Assembly (NCBI GenBank): GCA_031280635.1
Contig: JAITGK010000034.1
Location: 1-36,850, forward strand
DNA length: 36,850 nt
Direction: 5' to 3'
Source: Synergistaceae bacterium
Lineage (GTDB): Bacteria; Synergistota; Synergistia; Synergistales; Aminobacteriaceae
The translations under genes were made by a program, and so were the position numbers. Positions 25,335 through 33,053 of the stretch are shown here, in pieces. The number at the start of each line of letters is the position of its first letter. Position 1 is the first letter of the stretch. The notes beneath the pieces were generated by a model. It was given only the letters and a program-made list of their open reading frames with translations, did no database searches and had not been told where the DNA came from.

Positions 25335-26280
25335 CTCGCGGGTGACGCGGCTACTTTCCCGGTTCGGCGCTATTTTGGCGCTCGTGATTCTTCTTGGGAT
25401 ATTCCTTCTCTTTATCCCCGGTTTTTCCGACGGGCGGAACCTGCTGAACATCCTCTCGCAGATAGCGTTGCTGGTGGTGATCAGCGAGGGCTTCACTCTG
25501 TGCCTGATCGTGGGAGAACTGGACCTTTCGTTTCCCAGCGTGGCCAGTCTGTCGGGAGCTCTGGTGGCCGGACTCATCTTTGGGGGCGCTCACCCGGCCT
25601 TAGCCGTTCTGATATGCTTGGCGGTGGGGGCGCTCTTCGGCGCGGCCGCCGGACTGCTGGTGACGAAGGTCGGGATTCCCTCCCTCATCACCACGCTGGC
25701 GTCGGGGATCATTGCCGGAGGAATGGTGTACATGTACACCAAGGGGGTCTCCTTTTACGGGAAAATGCCGGAGGGGTTTCTGCTCTTGGGGCGGGGATAC
25801 GTGGGACCCGTTCCCTCGCTGATCGCCATCATGCTGATCGCTGTGGCCACCGCGCAGATTTTTATCTCTTGCACGCGCGCGGGGAAGTACATGCAGGCCA
25901 CGGGAGCCAACCCAGTCGCCGCTCGACTCGCCGGGGTGAACACGGACTTTTATAAGATACTGGCCCTAGCCCTTACAGGACTGGCCGCCGCATTCACCGG
26001 CATTCTACTCACCTCCAAGCTGGGCTCCGCCAACCCGGAGGGCGCGGCGGGTTTTATGATGGACGCCTTCGCCTCCTCGCTCCTGGGCATGACGGTGCTC
26101 AACATGGGACGGGCGAACCCCTTCGGAACCTTCGTGGGCGCACTCATGATCGGCGTCATCAACAACGGAATGACCCTCGCGGGCGCCCCCTATTACCAGC
26201 AGGACATCACCAAGGGCATTATCATCATTTTTTCCGTGGCTCTGACCTCCATTCAAAACAAACGGCTCGCCAGCGGCTAG
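25309..26280 (+). CDS. sugar ABC transporter permease (RbsC type)
   Basis: 323 aa with about eight to ten membrane helices. Family landmarks: NLLNILSQIALLVVISEGFTLCLIVGELDLSFPSVASLSG (the LNIL.Q...... G.T.V...G..DLSVGS pattern), GALFGAAAGLLVTKVGIPSLITTLASG, the EAA-like TGANPVAARLAGVNTDFYKILALALTGLAAAFTG and MGRANPFGTFVGALMIGVINNGMTL. It forms the membrane channel with the ATPase encoded immediately upstream, with which it overlaps. Confidence 0.95.
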   Translation: MEAKERISDSRVTRLLSRFGAILALVILLGIFLLFIPGFSDGRNLLNILSQIALLVVISEGFTLCLIVGELDLSFPSVASLSGALVAGLIFGGAHPALAVLICLAVGALFGAAAGLLVTKVGIPSLITTLASGIIAGGMVYMYTKGVSFYGKMPEGFLLLGRGYVGPVPSLIAIMLIAVATAQIFISCTRAGKYMQATGANPVAARLAGVNTDFYKILALALTGLAAAFTGILLTSKLGSANPEGAAGFMMDAFASSLLGMTVLNMGRANPFGTFVGALMIGVINNGMTLAGAPYYQQDITKGIIIIFSVALTSIQNKRLASG

Positions 26281-26310
26281 CCGAAATTCAAAGACGGGAG
26301 AGTGTGTAAG

Positions 26311-27237
26311 GTGAAGAAAGCGTTGGTTTTGGCGTGCGCGTTGTTGTTGGCGGTTTCCGCAACCTCGGCGGCGGAACTCAAGGTGGGGTTTGTAGCGACC
26401 AACTTCGCGGCGGAGGCCCAGGCCCGCGTGGCGAACGCCTTCGAGAAGATCGCCAAGGAAAAGGGGTGGAACGCCCAAATGCTCAACTCGGCGGGTTCCA
26501 TCGACACCCAATCTACCCAGCTCGAAAACCTGCTCCAGATGAAAGTGAACGCCGTGGTGCTGGCTATGGCCCACCCGCTGGAGGTGCGCCCCGCCCTGGA
26601 GAAGCTCTTCGAGGCCAAAATCCCGGTGATCACCATTGACTCCGGCTACGTGGACGGCGTGGTGGTGGACATCACGTCGGACAACTTCGGCGTGGGGGCC
26701 AAAATGTCCACCTACTTGGTGGACGCGCTTGGAGGGAACGGCAACATCGTCCTCATCAAGTTCGAGAAGCACCAGGGCAGCCGCAGGCGGGGCAAGGTTA
26801 TGGACGCCGTCCTGAGCGAGTATCCAGGGATCAAGGTTCTGGCGGAGTACAGCGTGGTGGCCACCAAGAGCTTCATGGACGACACCCGCTCCGCGGTGGA
26901 GACCTACGTCACCCGCTTCGGAGAGCAGATCGACGGGGTGTGGTGCGCCTTTGACCAGCTCGCCTACGCGGCGGGGGACGTGCTTTCCGAGCGGCTCAAG
27001 GACAAAAAGCCCATTATCGTGGCCGCGGACGGGAACAAGGAGACGTTCCGACGTATCGGCGACGGACTGATGAGCGCCACGGTGGCCCAGCCCTTCGAGG
27101 AAATGGCGGCAGTGGCCGCGTCCCTGGTGGAGAAGATCGCGGTGGAGGGGAAAATGCCGGAACAGGCCACTCAGGGCAAGAAGCTCTTCTACGTGGACAC
27201 ACCCCTTTACGACGCCGCCAACCTTCCAAAGGAGTAA
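26311..27237 (+). CDS. periplasmic sugar-binding protein (RbsB/PBP1 type)
   Basis: 308 aa from the GTG at 26311, about 10 nt after GGGAG; GTG 26302 is too close to it. Signal peptide KKALVLACALLLAVSATSA with cleavage before AEL. The mature part has the periplasmic binding fold: LKVGFVATNFAAEAQARVANAFEKIAKEKGWN, then LENLLQMKVNAVVLAMAHP, IPVITIDSGY, GVGAKMSTYLVDAL, RRGKVMDAVLSEYPGIKVL, and IDGVWCAFDQLAYAAGDVL near the end. It captures the solute outside the membrane for the RbsAC-type transporter. Ligand specificity cannot be judged by eye. Confidence 0.93.
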   Translation: MKKALVLACALLLAVSATSAAELKVGFVATNFAAEAQARVANAFEKIAKEKGWNAQMLNSAGSIDTQSTQLENLLQMKVNAVVLAMAHPLEVRPALEKLFEAKIPVITIDSGYVDGVVVDITSDNFGVGAKMSTYLVDALGGNGNIVLIKFEKHQGSRRRGKVMDAVLSEYPGIKVLAEYSVVATKSFMDDTRSAVETYVTRFGEQIDGVWCAFDQLAYAAGDVLSERLKDKKPIIVAADGNKETFRRIGDGLMSATVAQPFEEMAAVAASLVEKIAVEGKMPEQATQGKKLFYVDTPLYDAANLPKE

Positions 27238-27247
27238 CAGGGGAAAA

Positions 27248-28687
27248 ATGCCGTTTTACCTGGGGGTGGACCTGGGGAGTTCGTTCATCAAAGCGACCTT
27301 GTTGGATGGAGAAGGTCGGGTAGTGACCCGCGCTAGGCGGGAGTCCTCCGTATTTAGCCCCAGGGAGGGCTTTTTCGAGGTGGACGCCGAGGAGGTTTGG
27401 TGGAAGGGTTTTCTTTCCATCTGCCGAAAAATGTGCTCGGAGGCGCCGGCTGTCTCCATTCGCGCCCTGTGCGTCAGCTCGGTGTGCGGTTCTTTTGTTC
27501 CAGTGGACGAGGCCTTTCGTCCCGTTCATAACGCCATTCTCTACGGTATCGATCGGCGCAGCGAGGTGTTGGCCGCGACCCTCAACGCTCATTATGGAGA
27601 GGAGTTTCTCCAGCGCCGCCTGGGGAACGTCTTTTCTACCCATTCCGTGCTGCCAAAGATCCTCTGGCTGAAGGAGAACCGCCCGGAAGAGTACCGTCGG
27701 GCGGCTTTTTTCGTTTCGAGCTTCAACTTCATCTCCGCGCGCCTCACGGGCGTTCCCTCGTGGGACGCGCCCACCGCCTACGGGGCGCTGATGCTGGACG
27801 GGGAGACAGAGGACGTCCCGAAATGGTTCCTAGAAGACCAGGGGATCGCCGCCGAAAAAATCCCCTCCGTGGGTCCCGCTGTGGCTCCGCTGGGAGTTGT
27901 CACGCGCGGGGCTGCTTTAGAGACGGGTCTGGCCGCCGGGACGGTGGTACTGCGAGGCGCCTGTGATGTGAACGCCGAGGCGATGGCCGTCAATGCCGTG
28001 GTTCCGGGGTCGGCTGTGGCCGTTTTCGGCTCCACGGTCTCCCTTCTGCTGAACACCAAAGCGCGCTGCGGCCTAAAGGGGTTCATGACGGGGCGCTCCC
28101 TGTTCCCAGGCGTATGGCGTATTGGCGCGGCTACAGCCTCCGGTGGGCGAACGGTGGAGTGGGGGCGCAAACTTGGGGCCACTGCCGTTCCCGCGTCGCC
28201 CACGGGCATTTTTTTCATCCCTTACCTGGACGGGGCCCGGACGCCCTTCGACGATCCCTCTGCCAAGGGGGCGTTTCTAGGACTGACCAGCGCCCATACC
28301 CCGCTGGATATGGCCGCCGCCGTGCTGGAGTCCCTGGGTTACGAGCTGGCGATGATTATTTCCAAAATGGAGGAGGCCGCGCCCTTTCCCTTCCTGATGG
28401 AGGCCTCAGGGGGCTTGACCAACCTGCCTGGCCTGATGGAGCTCGTCGCCGACGTCACAGGAAAATCCCTTCGCCCACGCCCCGACGTGGACGCCTCTTA
28501 TGGGGACGCGCTCATTGCCATGACGGCGGACGTGTCCCCCGACGCCCTGCCCTCCCTCGACAAGTCGCTTCACGTCGTCTATCCTTCTGAACGCGCGGCG
28601 GCCTACGCGGAACTCCGCGCCCGCTTCACCCAATGGGCGTTGCCGCTTACGGCGTCGTCGAAATTTCTACCCAACTCAAACGCTTAA
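27248..28687 (+). CDS. FGGY-family carbohydrate kinase
   Basis: 479 aa. The N-terminal ATPase-fold phosphate loop is LGVDLGSSFIKATLLDGEGRVV (about 5-26), followed by the EVDAEEVWWKG motif common to xylulokinases and relatives. Other family blocks are LYGIDRRSEV, SVLPKILWLKENRPEEY, SARLTGVPSWDAPTAYG, and the adenosine-binding region with the catalytic Asp in GACDVNAEAMAVNAVVPGSAVAVFGST, then LMEASGGLTNLPGLMELVADVTGK. It phosphorylates a sugar, ketose or polyol with ATP in the cytosol. It starts 10 nt after the binding-protein gene, so it probably acts on what the transporter imports. The substrate is unknown. Confidence 0.93.
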   Translation: MPFYLGVDLGSSFIKATLLDGEGRVVTRARRESSVFSPREGFFEVDAEEVWWKGFLSICRKMCSEAPAVSIRALCVSSVCGSFVPVDEAFRPVHNAILYGIDRRSEVLAATLNAHYGEEFLQRRLGNVFSTHSVLPKILWLKENRPEEYRRAAFFVSSFNFISARLTGVPSWDAPTAYGALMLDGETEDVPKWFLEDQGIAAEKIPSVGPAVAPLGVVTRGAALETGLAAGTVVLRGACDVNAEAMAVNAVVPGSAVAVFGSTVSLLLNTKARCGLKGFMTGRSLFPGVWRIGAATASGGRTVEWGRKLGATAVPASPTGIFFIPYLDGARTPFDDPSAKGAFLGLTSAHTPLDMAAAVLESLGYELAMIISKMEEAAPFPFLMEASGGLTNLPGLMELVADVTGKSLRPRPDVDASYGDALIAMTADVSPDALPSLDKSLHVVYPSERAAAYAELRARFTQWALPLTASSKFLPNSNA

Positions 28688-28855
28688 AAACTTTTCAAGT
28701 ATTTAAAACAACTTTGCGCGCATTCGAAAAATCTGCTTAAACCATTCCAACAGCCACATTACATCCATGGGCAGATTTACGTAAATAAAAATTTTATTCA
28801 GTAATTGCAATGTCTTACGTGTAAAACGTGTTGCGTCTGGACTACAATAAGTATC

Positions 28856-28884
28856 TTGACATATTGATTCGTATCCTTTATTCT
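28856..28884 (+). promoter_or_regulatory. sigma-70 promoter of the cold-shock gene
   Basis: Perfect TTGACA (28856-28861), 17-nt spacer and TATTCT (28879-28884). The leader would be about 50 nt, much shorter than the cspA leader of E. coli. The 250-bp gap before the gene shows nothing else. Confidence 0.75.
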
Positions 28885-28940
28885 GTATATACGCCGTCTT
28901 TGTGATCGGTAATTTTATTTGTTTTAGGAGGCTTTTCTTG

Positions 28941-29141
28941 ATGGCTCAAGGCACCGTGAAGTGGTTCAACGAAAGCAAGGGGTATGGGTTTATCACCGCT
29001 GACGAGGGAAAAGACGTGTTCGTGCACTACAGCGCGATAGTAGGTGATGGATTCAAGACTCTTGCTGAAGGGCAGAAGGTGTCGTTCGAAATCGTGAACG
29101 GCGAGAAGGGACCACAGGCAGCGAGCGTCTCCAGGCTTTAG
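28941..29141 (+). CDS. cold-shock-domain protein
   Basis: 66 aa, normal for CspA-type proteins. ATG follows AGGAGG with a 9-nt spacer; upstream codons lie in the leader. The OB-fold motifs are intact: [15 protein letters not shown] contains RNP1 (KGYGFI), VFVHYSAI is RNP2, then [15 protein letters not shown]. It binds single-stranded RNA and DNA as an RNA chaperone. Monocistronic, with its own promoter and a terminator. Confidence 0.96.
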   Translation: MAQGTVKWFNESKGYGFITADEGKDVFVHYSAIVGDGFKTLAEGQKVSFEIVNGEKGPQAASVSRL

Positions 29142-29164
29142 TCCACGCAGACCACAAAAAAAGA

Positions 29165-29200
29165 AGAGGTCTCCCGCGAGGGAGGCCTCCTTACGTTTTA
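29165..29200 (+). terminator. rho-independent terminator after the cold-shock gene
   Basis: GAGGTCTCCC and GGGAGGCCTC pair over 10 positions (one G-T pair) around GCGA, followed by the T-rich CTTACGTTTT. Confidence 0.75.
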
Positions 29201-29209
29201 GATGCCATC

Positions 29210-29395
29210 ATGCGAAAAGAGTTCAAGTACATTATGGCGGCTTCGATGTTGTTTTGTCTTGCCATCATCGCCACGGCGGGCCTGCGCTTACCGTGGAGCG
29301 AGGAGGGAGCCGTCTACGCGATCTACGGGGGCTCGGTGGGCTTTTACGCCGCGGTAGCGATGGGCATGTTCATCGTGTGGAAACTGAAAAAGTAG
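29210..29395 (+). CDS. small two-helix membrane protein
   Basis: 61 aa with two hydrophobic segments: YIMAASMLFCLAIIATAGL (about 8-26) and GGSVGFYAAVAMGMFIVW (about 40-58), separated by a short loop LPWSEEGAVYAIY and closing with KLKK. The start lacks a strong Shine-Dalgarno and another ATG lies at 29234. No family recognised. It is convergent with the Cys-rich gene, 12 nt away. Confidence 0.55.
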   Translation: MRKEFKYIMAASMLFCLAIIATAGLRLPWSEEGAVYAIYGGSVGFYAAVAMGMFIVWKLKK

Positions 29396-29407
29396 CGTCG
29401 CCGGGCG

Positions 29408-29665
29408 TCAGGGCTGGCATCCCCCACCGCAGCCCGCGCAGGCGCCCCCGCAACTTCCGTTTTTCCAGGCGTTGACCACGGGGACGAACACGTCCATGAT
29501 CTCCGGAATCTTGTCCGCGCCCTTGTCCTCGTTGGTAATGCCGAGAAGCTCCATCACGGTGTCCGGCGTCTCGGCGCCGTCCATAATACCCTGCACCACG
29601 TCGCGCAAAGTCGTTCCCTTTTCCTCACAAACCACCGTCGCAGCCGCCGCTCTAGTCCAATCCAT
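29408..29665 (-). CDS. small protein with a Gly/Cys-rich C terminus
   Basis: 85 aa from ATG 29665, 8 nt after AGGAGG. Two parts are visible: an N-terminal helical region (MDWTRAAAATVVCEEKGTTLRDVVQGIMDG) and a C-terminal tail SCGGACAGCGGGCQP with four closely spaced cysteines, suited to metal or Fe-S binding. A fifth Cys is near position 13. No family recognised. The good Shine-Dalgarno and promoter-like boxes at 29713-29742 support expression. A promiscuous selenium, metal-trafficking or Fe-S role is only a guess. Confidence 0.7.
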   Translation of the reverse strand: MDWTRAAAATVVCEEKGTTLRDVVQGIMDGAETPDTVMELLGITNEDKGADKIPEIMDVFVPVVNAWKNGSCGGACAGCGGGCQP

Positions 29666-29712
29666 CAAAAACGCCTCCTTATTTGGGGAAAAACAAACTC
29701 CCCCTCTCTGAA

Positions 29713-29742
29713 ATTCTACATTCTTTACTCCCGGTTTGTCTA
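29713..29742 (-). promoter_or_regulatory. promoter of the Cys-rich gene
   Basis: On the minus strand TAGACA (29742-29737), 18-nt spacer, TAGAAT (29718-29713); each box matches consensus in five of six positions. It gives a leader of about 40 nt. Confidence 0.5.
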
Positions 29743-29816
29743 GAGTATATACTGAATTATATAATTACTAACTCCCAAATAGCGTGTAAAAAGCTCATAA
29801 CCACCGCTATTTATAA

Positions 29817-29876
29817 AAGAGCCAATAGAGCGGGTCGCATAATCATTCGCGAAAGATAAGAGACCAAAAAAACTGA
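29817..29876 (-). repeat. dispersed repeat, rearranged or partial copy
   Basis: On the minus strand GTTTTTTTGGTCTCTTATCTTTCGCG is followed by ATGATTATGCGACCCGCT, matching the right half of the ~90-bp repeat. A GGCTCT head-like block follows instead of preceding it, so this copy looks permuted or truncated. Confidence 0.65.
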
Positions 29877-29970
29877 AATCGAAAGAAAAGTGGGTATATG
29901 AAAAGCGTCATTTTTTTCATCGTGCCTGAATTTTGGAGGAGAGGTGGAGATTTGGGTCTCGCGCCAGTCC

Positions 29971-29999
29971 TTGACACCGCGGAAACCGGGTGTTAGCAT
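29971..29999 (+). promoter_or_regulatory. promoter of the UxaA/Tct operon
   Basis: Perfect TTGACA (29971-29976), 17-nt spacer and TAGCAT (29994-29999). Transcription would start near 30006, downstream of the ATG at 29998, which supports translation from GTG 30046. Confidence 0.55.
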
Positions 30000-30045
30000 G
30001 AAACTATACCGTTTAAACAATCAAAATTGTCTGGAGGCGTTTGGA

Positions 30046-30360
30046 GTGGAAAATGTGAACTTTTCCGACATAGCGCGGGGCAAAACCGCCCTTGTGCTCC
30101 ACCCCAAAGATAATGTGGGCGTGGCGCTGGCGGACGTGAGGGCCGGGGACTCCGTGACGGTGCGCGGGGACAGCGGCGATCCATACGGCGTCGTGGTGGC
30201 GGAGGACGTAGCGTTTGGGCACAAGTTCGCGCTGGGGGAGCTCTCGGCGGACGCCCCCGTCTACAAATACGGCGAGGAGATCGGGAGAACAAAGTCCAGG
30301 GTAGTCGCGGGCGGGTGGATTCACGTCCACAACATGTACTGCGACAGGGGAATGAAATAG
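30046..30360 (+). CDS. UxaA-family lyase, small (SAF-domain) subunit
   Basis: 104 aa from GTG 30046, 8 nt after GGAGG; a longer reading from ATG 29998 would add 16 residues but has no good Shine-Dalgarno and overlaps the promoter. The protein is a SAF-type domain: LVLHPKDNVGVALADVRAGDSV, then FGHKFALGELSADAPVYKYGEEIGR and GGWIHVHNM, as in the N-terminal part of altronate and galactarate dehydratases and in sulfolactate sulfo-lyase SuyA. It would form an active complex with the large subunit encoded 1 nt downstream. Substrate unknown. Confidence 0.85.
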   Translation: MENVNFSDIARGKTALVLHPKDNVGVALADVRAGDSVTVRGDSGDPYGVVVAEDVAFGHKFALGELSADAPVYKYGEEIGRTKSRVVAGGWIHVHNMYCDRGMK

Positions 30361-30361
30361 G

Positions 30362-31528
30362 ATGGACACGTTCTGGGGGTATCGCAGAGAGAACGGAGCG
30401 GCAGGGGTACGGTGTCACATCGCGGTCATTCCGTCGGTGTTTTGTGCCGCGAAGGTAGCGCAACGGATAGCGGCCAGCGTACCGGGGGCCATTTCGTTCA
30501 CGCACCCCGTGGGATGCAGTCAAGTGGGGGAAGACCTGGAAGTAACCGCAAAATCCCTGATCGGCGTCGGCAGAAACCCGAATTTCGCGGGAGTGGTGGT
30601 GGTTGGACTGGGGTGCGAGCGTTTCACGCCCGGTGAGCTTGCCGAGGGTATAGCCTCTACCAGCAAGCGCCTTGAAGTGGTGGTGATACAGGAGGTCGGC
30701 GACTCGATCAAGACAACGGAGCTTGGAGTTCGCCATGCTCGTAGTATGATGCAGGCTGTGTCCTCCGAGAAGCGTGAGGAAATGCCGGTGAGTGAGCTCA
30801 TGTTGGGTCTGAACTGCGGCGGATCGGACATGACGTCTGGGCTTGTGGCCAACCCTTCTTTGGGCGTCGCTTCCGATAAAATCGTGGCCCAGGGCGGCTC
30901 TTCCATCTTGAGCGAACTAACCGAGCTCTTGGGCGTTGAGGAAATCTTGGCCCGAAGGGCGGAAAACCAAGAAGTGGCGGACGATATCGTGAAGGCCATA
31001 CGCGCTATGGAGGAACGGCTTTCGAACCAGATACGGCACTCCAGCAACGACAAACGCAAGAACCTTATTTCAACTGGCAACTACGACGGCGGACTTTCCA
31101 GTGTTGTCGAAAAATCTCTGGGTAGCATGAAAAAATCTGGCGACGCCAAGTTCGTTCAGGTATTTAAGTACGGCGACGCCCCGTCCAAAAAGGGCCTGCT
31201 CCTCATGGACAGCCCCGGCCACGACGGCGAGGTGACCACGGGGCAGGTGGCCGCGGGCGCGCAGCTCATCTGTTTCCCCACAGGACGAGGTACCCCTACG
31301 GGGTTTCCGGGGGTTCCAGTGCTGAAAATAACGGGCAACCCCGGCACTTACGAGCGCATGAAAGAAAACATCGACCTCAACGCGGGGAAGGTAATTTGGG
31401 GCATTTCCTCCATGATGGACATGGGGGAGGAGATCTATTCTGAGATTCTCGCGGTGGCTTCAGGCAAACTGACCAAGGCCGAGGCGTTGGGGCACGACGA
31501 ACAATTCTGCGTGACTCGTTTGCCGTAG
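30362..31528 (+). CDS. UxaA-family lyase, large subunit
   Basis: 388 aa with the GarD/UxaA C-terminal domain: MDTFWGYRRENGAAGVRCHIAVIPSVFCA at the start, the cysteine motifs SFTHPVGCSQVGED and VGLGCERFTPGE, MLGLNCGGSDMTSGLVANPSLG, and ending LMDSPGHDGEVTTGQVAAGAQLICFPTGRGTPTGFP. The Cys residues fit the Fe2+-dependent (or Fe-S) active site of this family. Altronate and galactarate dehydratases are single chains of about 500 aa; here, as in SuyAB (3-sulfolactate sulfo-lyase, pyruvate plus sulfite), the two parts are split. Dehydration of a sugar acid or elimination of sulfite are both possible. The start follows the small-subunit stop by one base, so the genes are coupled. Confidence 0.87.
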   Translation: MDTFWGYRRENGAAGVRCHIAVIPSVFCAAKVAQRIAASVPGAISFTHPVGCSQVGEDLEVTAKSLIGVGRNPNFAGVVVVGLGCERFTPGELAEGIASTSKRLEVVVIQEVGDSIKTTELGVRHARSMMQAVSSEKREEMPVSELMLGLNCGGSDMTSGLVANPSLGVASDKIVAQGGSSILSELTELLGVEEILARRAENQEVADDIVKAIRAMEERLSNQIRHSSNDKRKNLISTGNYDGGLSSVVEKSLGSMKKSGDAKFVQVFKYGDAPSKKGLLLMDSPGHDGEVTTGQVAAGAQLICFPTGRGTPTGFPGVPVLKITGNPGTYERMKENIDLNAGKVIWGISSMMDMGEEIYSEILAVASGKLTKAEALGHDEQFCVTRLP

Positions 31529-31587
31529 GACGGGCGAGGGCGCGAGAGCTACGGGCAGGAGTGGACATTTTCCAGGAGGCGAAAAAG

Positions 31588-32568
31588 ATGAAAAAGTTGG
31601 TATTTTTGTTCGTCGCGGCGTTTGTTTGTGTTATGGCGGCGTTTCCCCCTGTGGCGTTGGCGTCGAATTACCCGAATAAGCCGGTAACGGTTCTTCAGGG
31701 TTTCAAAGCGGGGGGCGGCAGCGATACCCTTGCCCAACTCACCCAGCCTTATCTCGAGAAGATCATCGGCCAGTCTTTTGTGAATCAGTATATCCCCGGC
31801 GCAACAGGGGCCATAGCTTGGACTCAGCTCGCCAAGACCGCCAAGAAGGACGGCTACGTCCTCAGCATCACCAACACCCCGATGCTCCAGACCAACTACA
31901 TCATGAACTCCGATATCACCTACACCATCGCCGATTTGGAACCCATCGCCAACGTCATCACCGATCCGGGCATCATTGTGGTGGGCAAGGATAGCCCTTA
32001 CCAAACCGCGGAGGATCTCTTTAAGGCGGTAAGGGACAACCCCGGCAAGATCACCGTTGGCAACTCCGGCGTGGGAGGCGACGACTTTTTTACCGTCCTG
32101 ATTCTCGAAAAGACATCAGGCATGAAATTTCAGCAGATACCCTTTGAGGGAGACGGTCCTTCGTGGCAGGCGGCCATGGGCGGCAAGATCGACGCTAGCT
32201 TCAATAACCTGGGCATCACATTCCCGCAGATTCAGGCTGGTAACCTAAGGGCGCTGGCTCTACTGGCCGAGGAACGCTACGTGGGGCTTCCCAACGTGCC
32301 TACAGTGAAGGAGCTGGGATATGACGTGGTCTCCGGTTCGTCACGGGGTTACTCCGCCCCTAAGGGAATTCCAGCAGAGGCGCGCGAGGCCCTCGTCAGC
32401 GCGTTCAAGATTATGGCTGAGTTGCCGGAGTTCAAAAAGGCCTGCGACGACCGCGCCTCGATGATCGACATGAAGTTAGGCGCTGACTACGCCAAGATGC
32501 TAGAGGAACAGGAAAAAATGTTCAAAACGATATGGAGCGAGGTCAAGGATCAGTATCAGGGCAACTGA
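31588..32568 (+). CDS. TctC-type tripartite tricarboxylate transporter receptor
   Basis: 326 aa from ATG 31588, 8 nt after AGGAGG (31574-31579). A signal peptide lies at about 1-25 (KKLVFLFVAAFVCVMAAFPPVALA). The mature protein has the Bug-family hallmarks YPNKPVTVLQGFKAGGGSDTLAQL, VNQYIPGATGAIAWTQLAKTAKKDGY, and IPFEGDGPSWQAAMGGKIDASFNNLG, then LRALALLAEERYVGLPNVPTVKELGYDV. It is the exported receptor that binds a carboxylate for the TctAB permease. The family binds tricarboxylates, dicarboxylates and other acids, so the ligand is open. It follows the UxaA large subunit by 59 nt. Confidence 0.93.
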   Translation: MKKLVFLFVAAFVCVMAAFPPVALASNYPNKPVTVLQGFKAGGGSDTLAQLTQPYLEKIIGQSFVNQYIPGATGAIAWTQLAKTAKKDGYVLSITNTPMLQTNYIMNSDITYTIADLEPIANVITDPGIIVVGKDSPYQTAEDLFKAVRDNPGKITVGNSGVGGDDFFTVLILEKTSGMKFQQIPFEGDGPSWQAAMGGKIDASFNNLGITFPQIQAGNLRALALLAEERYVGLPNVPTVKELGYDVVSGSSRGYSAPKGIPAEAREALVSAFKIMAELPEFKKACDDRASMIDMKLGADYAKMLEEQEKMFKTIWSEVKDQYQGN

Positions 32569-32601
32569 CTTCCCCTGGTTTTCGAAGGAGGCCGCTGGCG
32601 T

Positions 32602-33039
32602 ATGACAAACGCGATGAAACACTACCTGTTTTCGGCTTTCACCTTGGGGATAAGCGCCTTTTTCTTCTATAACTCCAGAAATCTGCCGAACAGTGCCGCC
32701 CTTTTTCCCAGGCTGATCGCCGCACTCGTGGCGTTGTTCTCGGTTCTCATGGCCACCCAGGCCCATAAAGCCGAAAAGCCTGGCGAGGAGCCAGGACAAA
32801 AGATACACGCAGCCCTGTGTTTCACGGTGACAATCGCCGTCTATATCTACCTCATTCCCATCCTTGGATTTTTTATCATAACGCCGGTTTACATCGTGTT
32901 CACGTACATGTACCTCAAAGCCGCGAACTTCTTCGCGGCGGCGGTTATAAGCGTGCTGTTTTCGGCGTTCATCTATGCCCTTTTTGTCAGCTTTCTCAAG
33001 CTGCCGGTACCCCTGGGGCTCATGGAACCCTTCATGTAG
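32602..33039 (+). CDS. TctB-type small transporter subunit
   Basis: 145 aa with four membrane helices (HYLFSAFTLGISAFFFYNS, LFPRLIAALVALFSVLM, the cluster VTIAVYIYLIPILGFFIITPVYIVF, and AAVISVLFSAFIYALFVSFLKLPVPLG). The SAALFPR segment after the first helix is typical of TctB. It is the small membrane partner of TctA. Shine-Dalgarno AAGGAGG precedes the ATG. It lies 33 nt after tctC and 14 nt before tctA. Confidence 0.9.
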   Translation: MTNAMKHYLFSAFTLGISAFFFYNSRNLPNSAALFPRLIAALVALFSVLMATQAHKAEKPGEEPGQKIHAALCFTVTIAVYIYLIPILGFFIITPVYIVFTYMYLKAANFFAAAVISVLFSAFIYALFVSFLKLPVPLGLMEPFM

Positions 33040-33053
33040 GCAAGGGCATGTGT

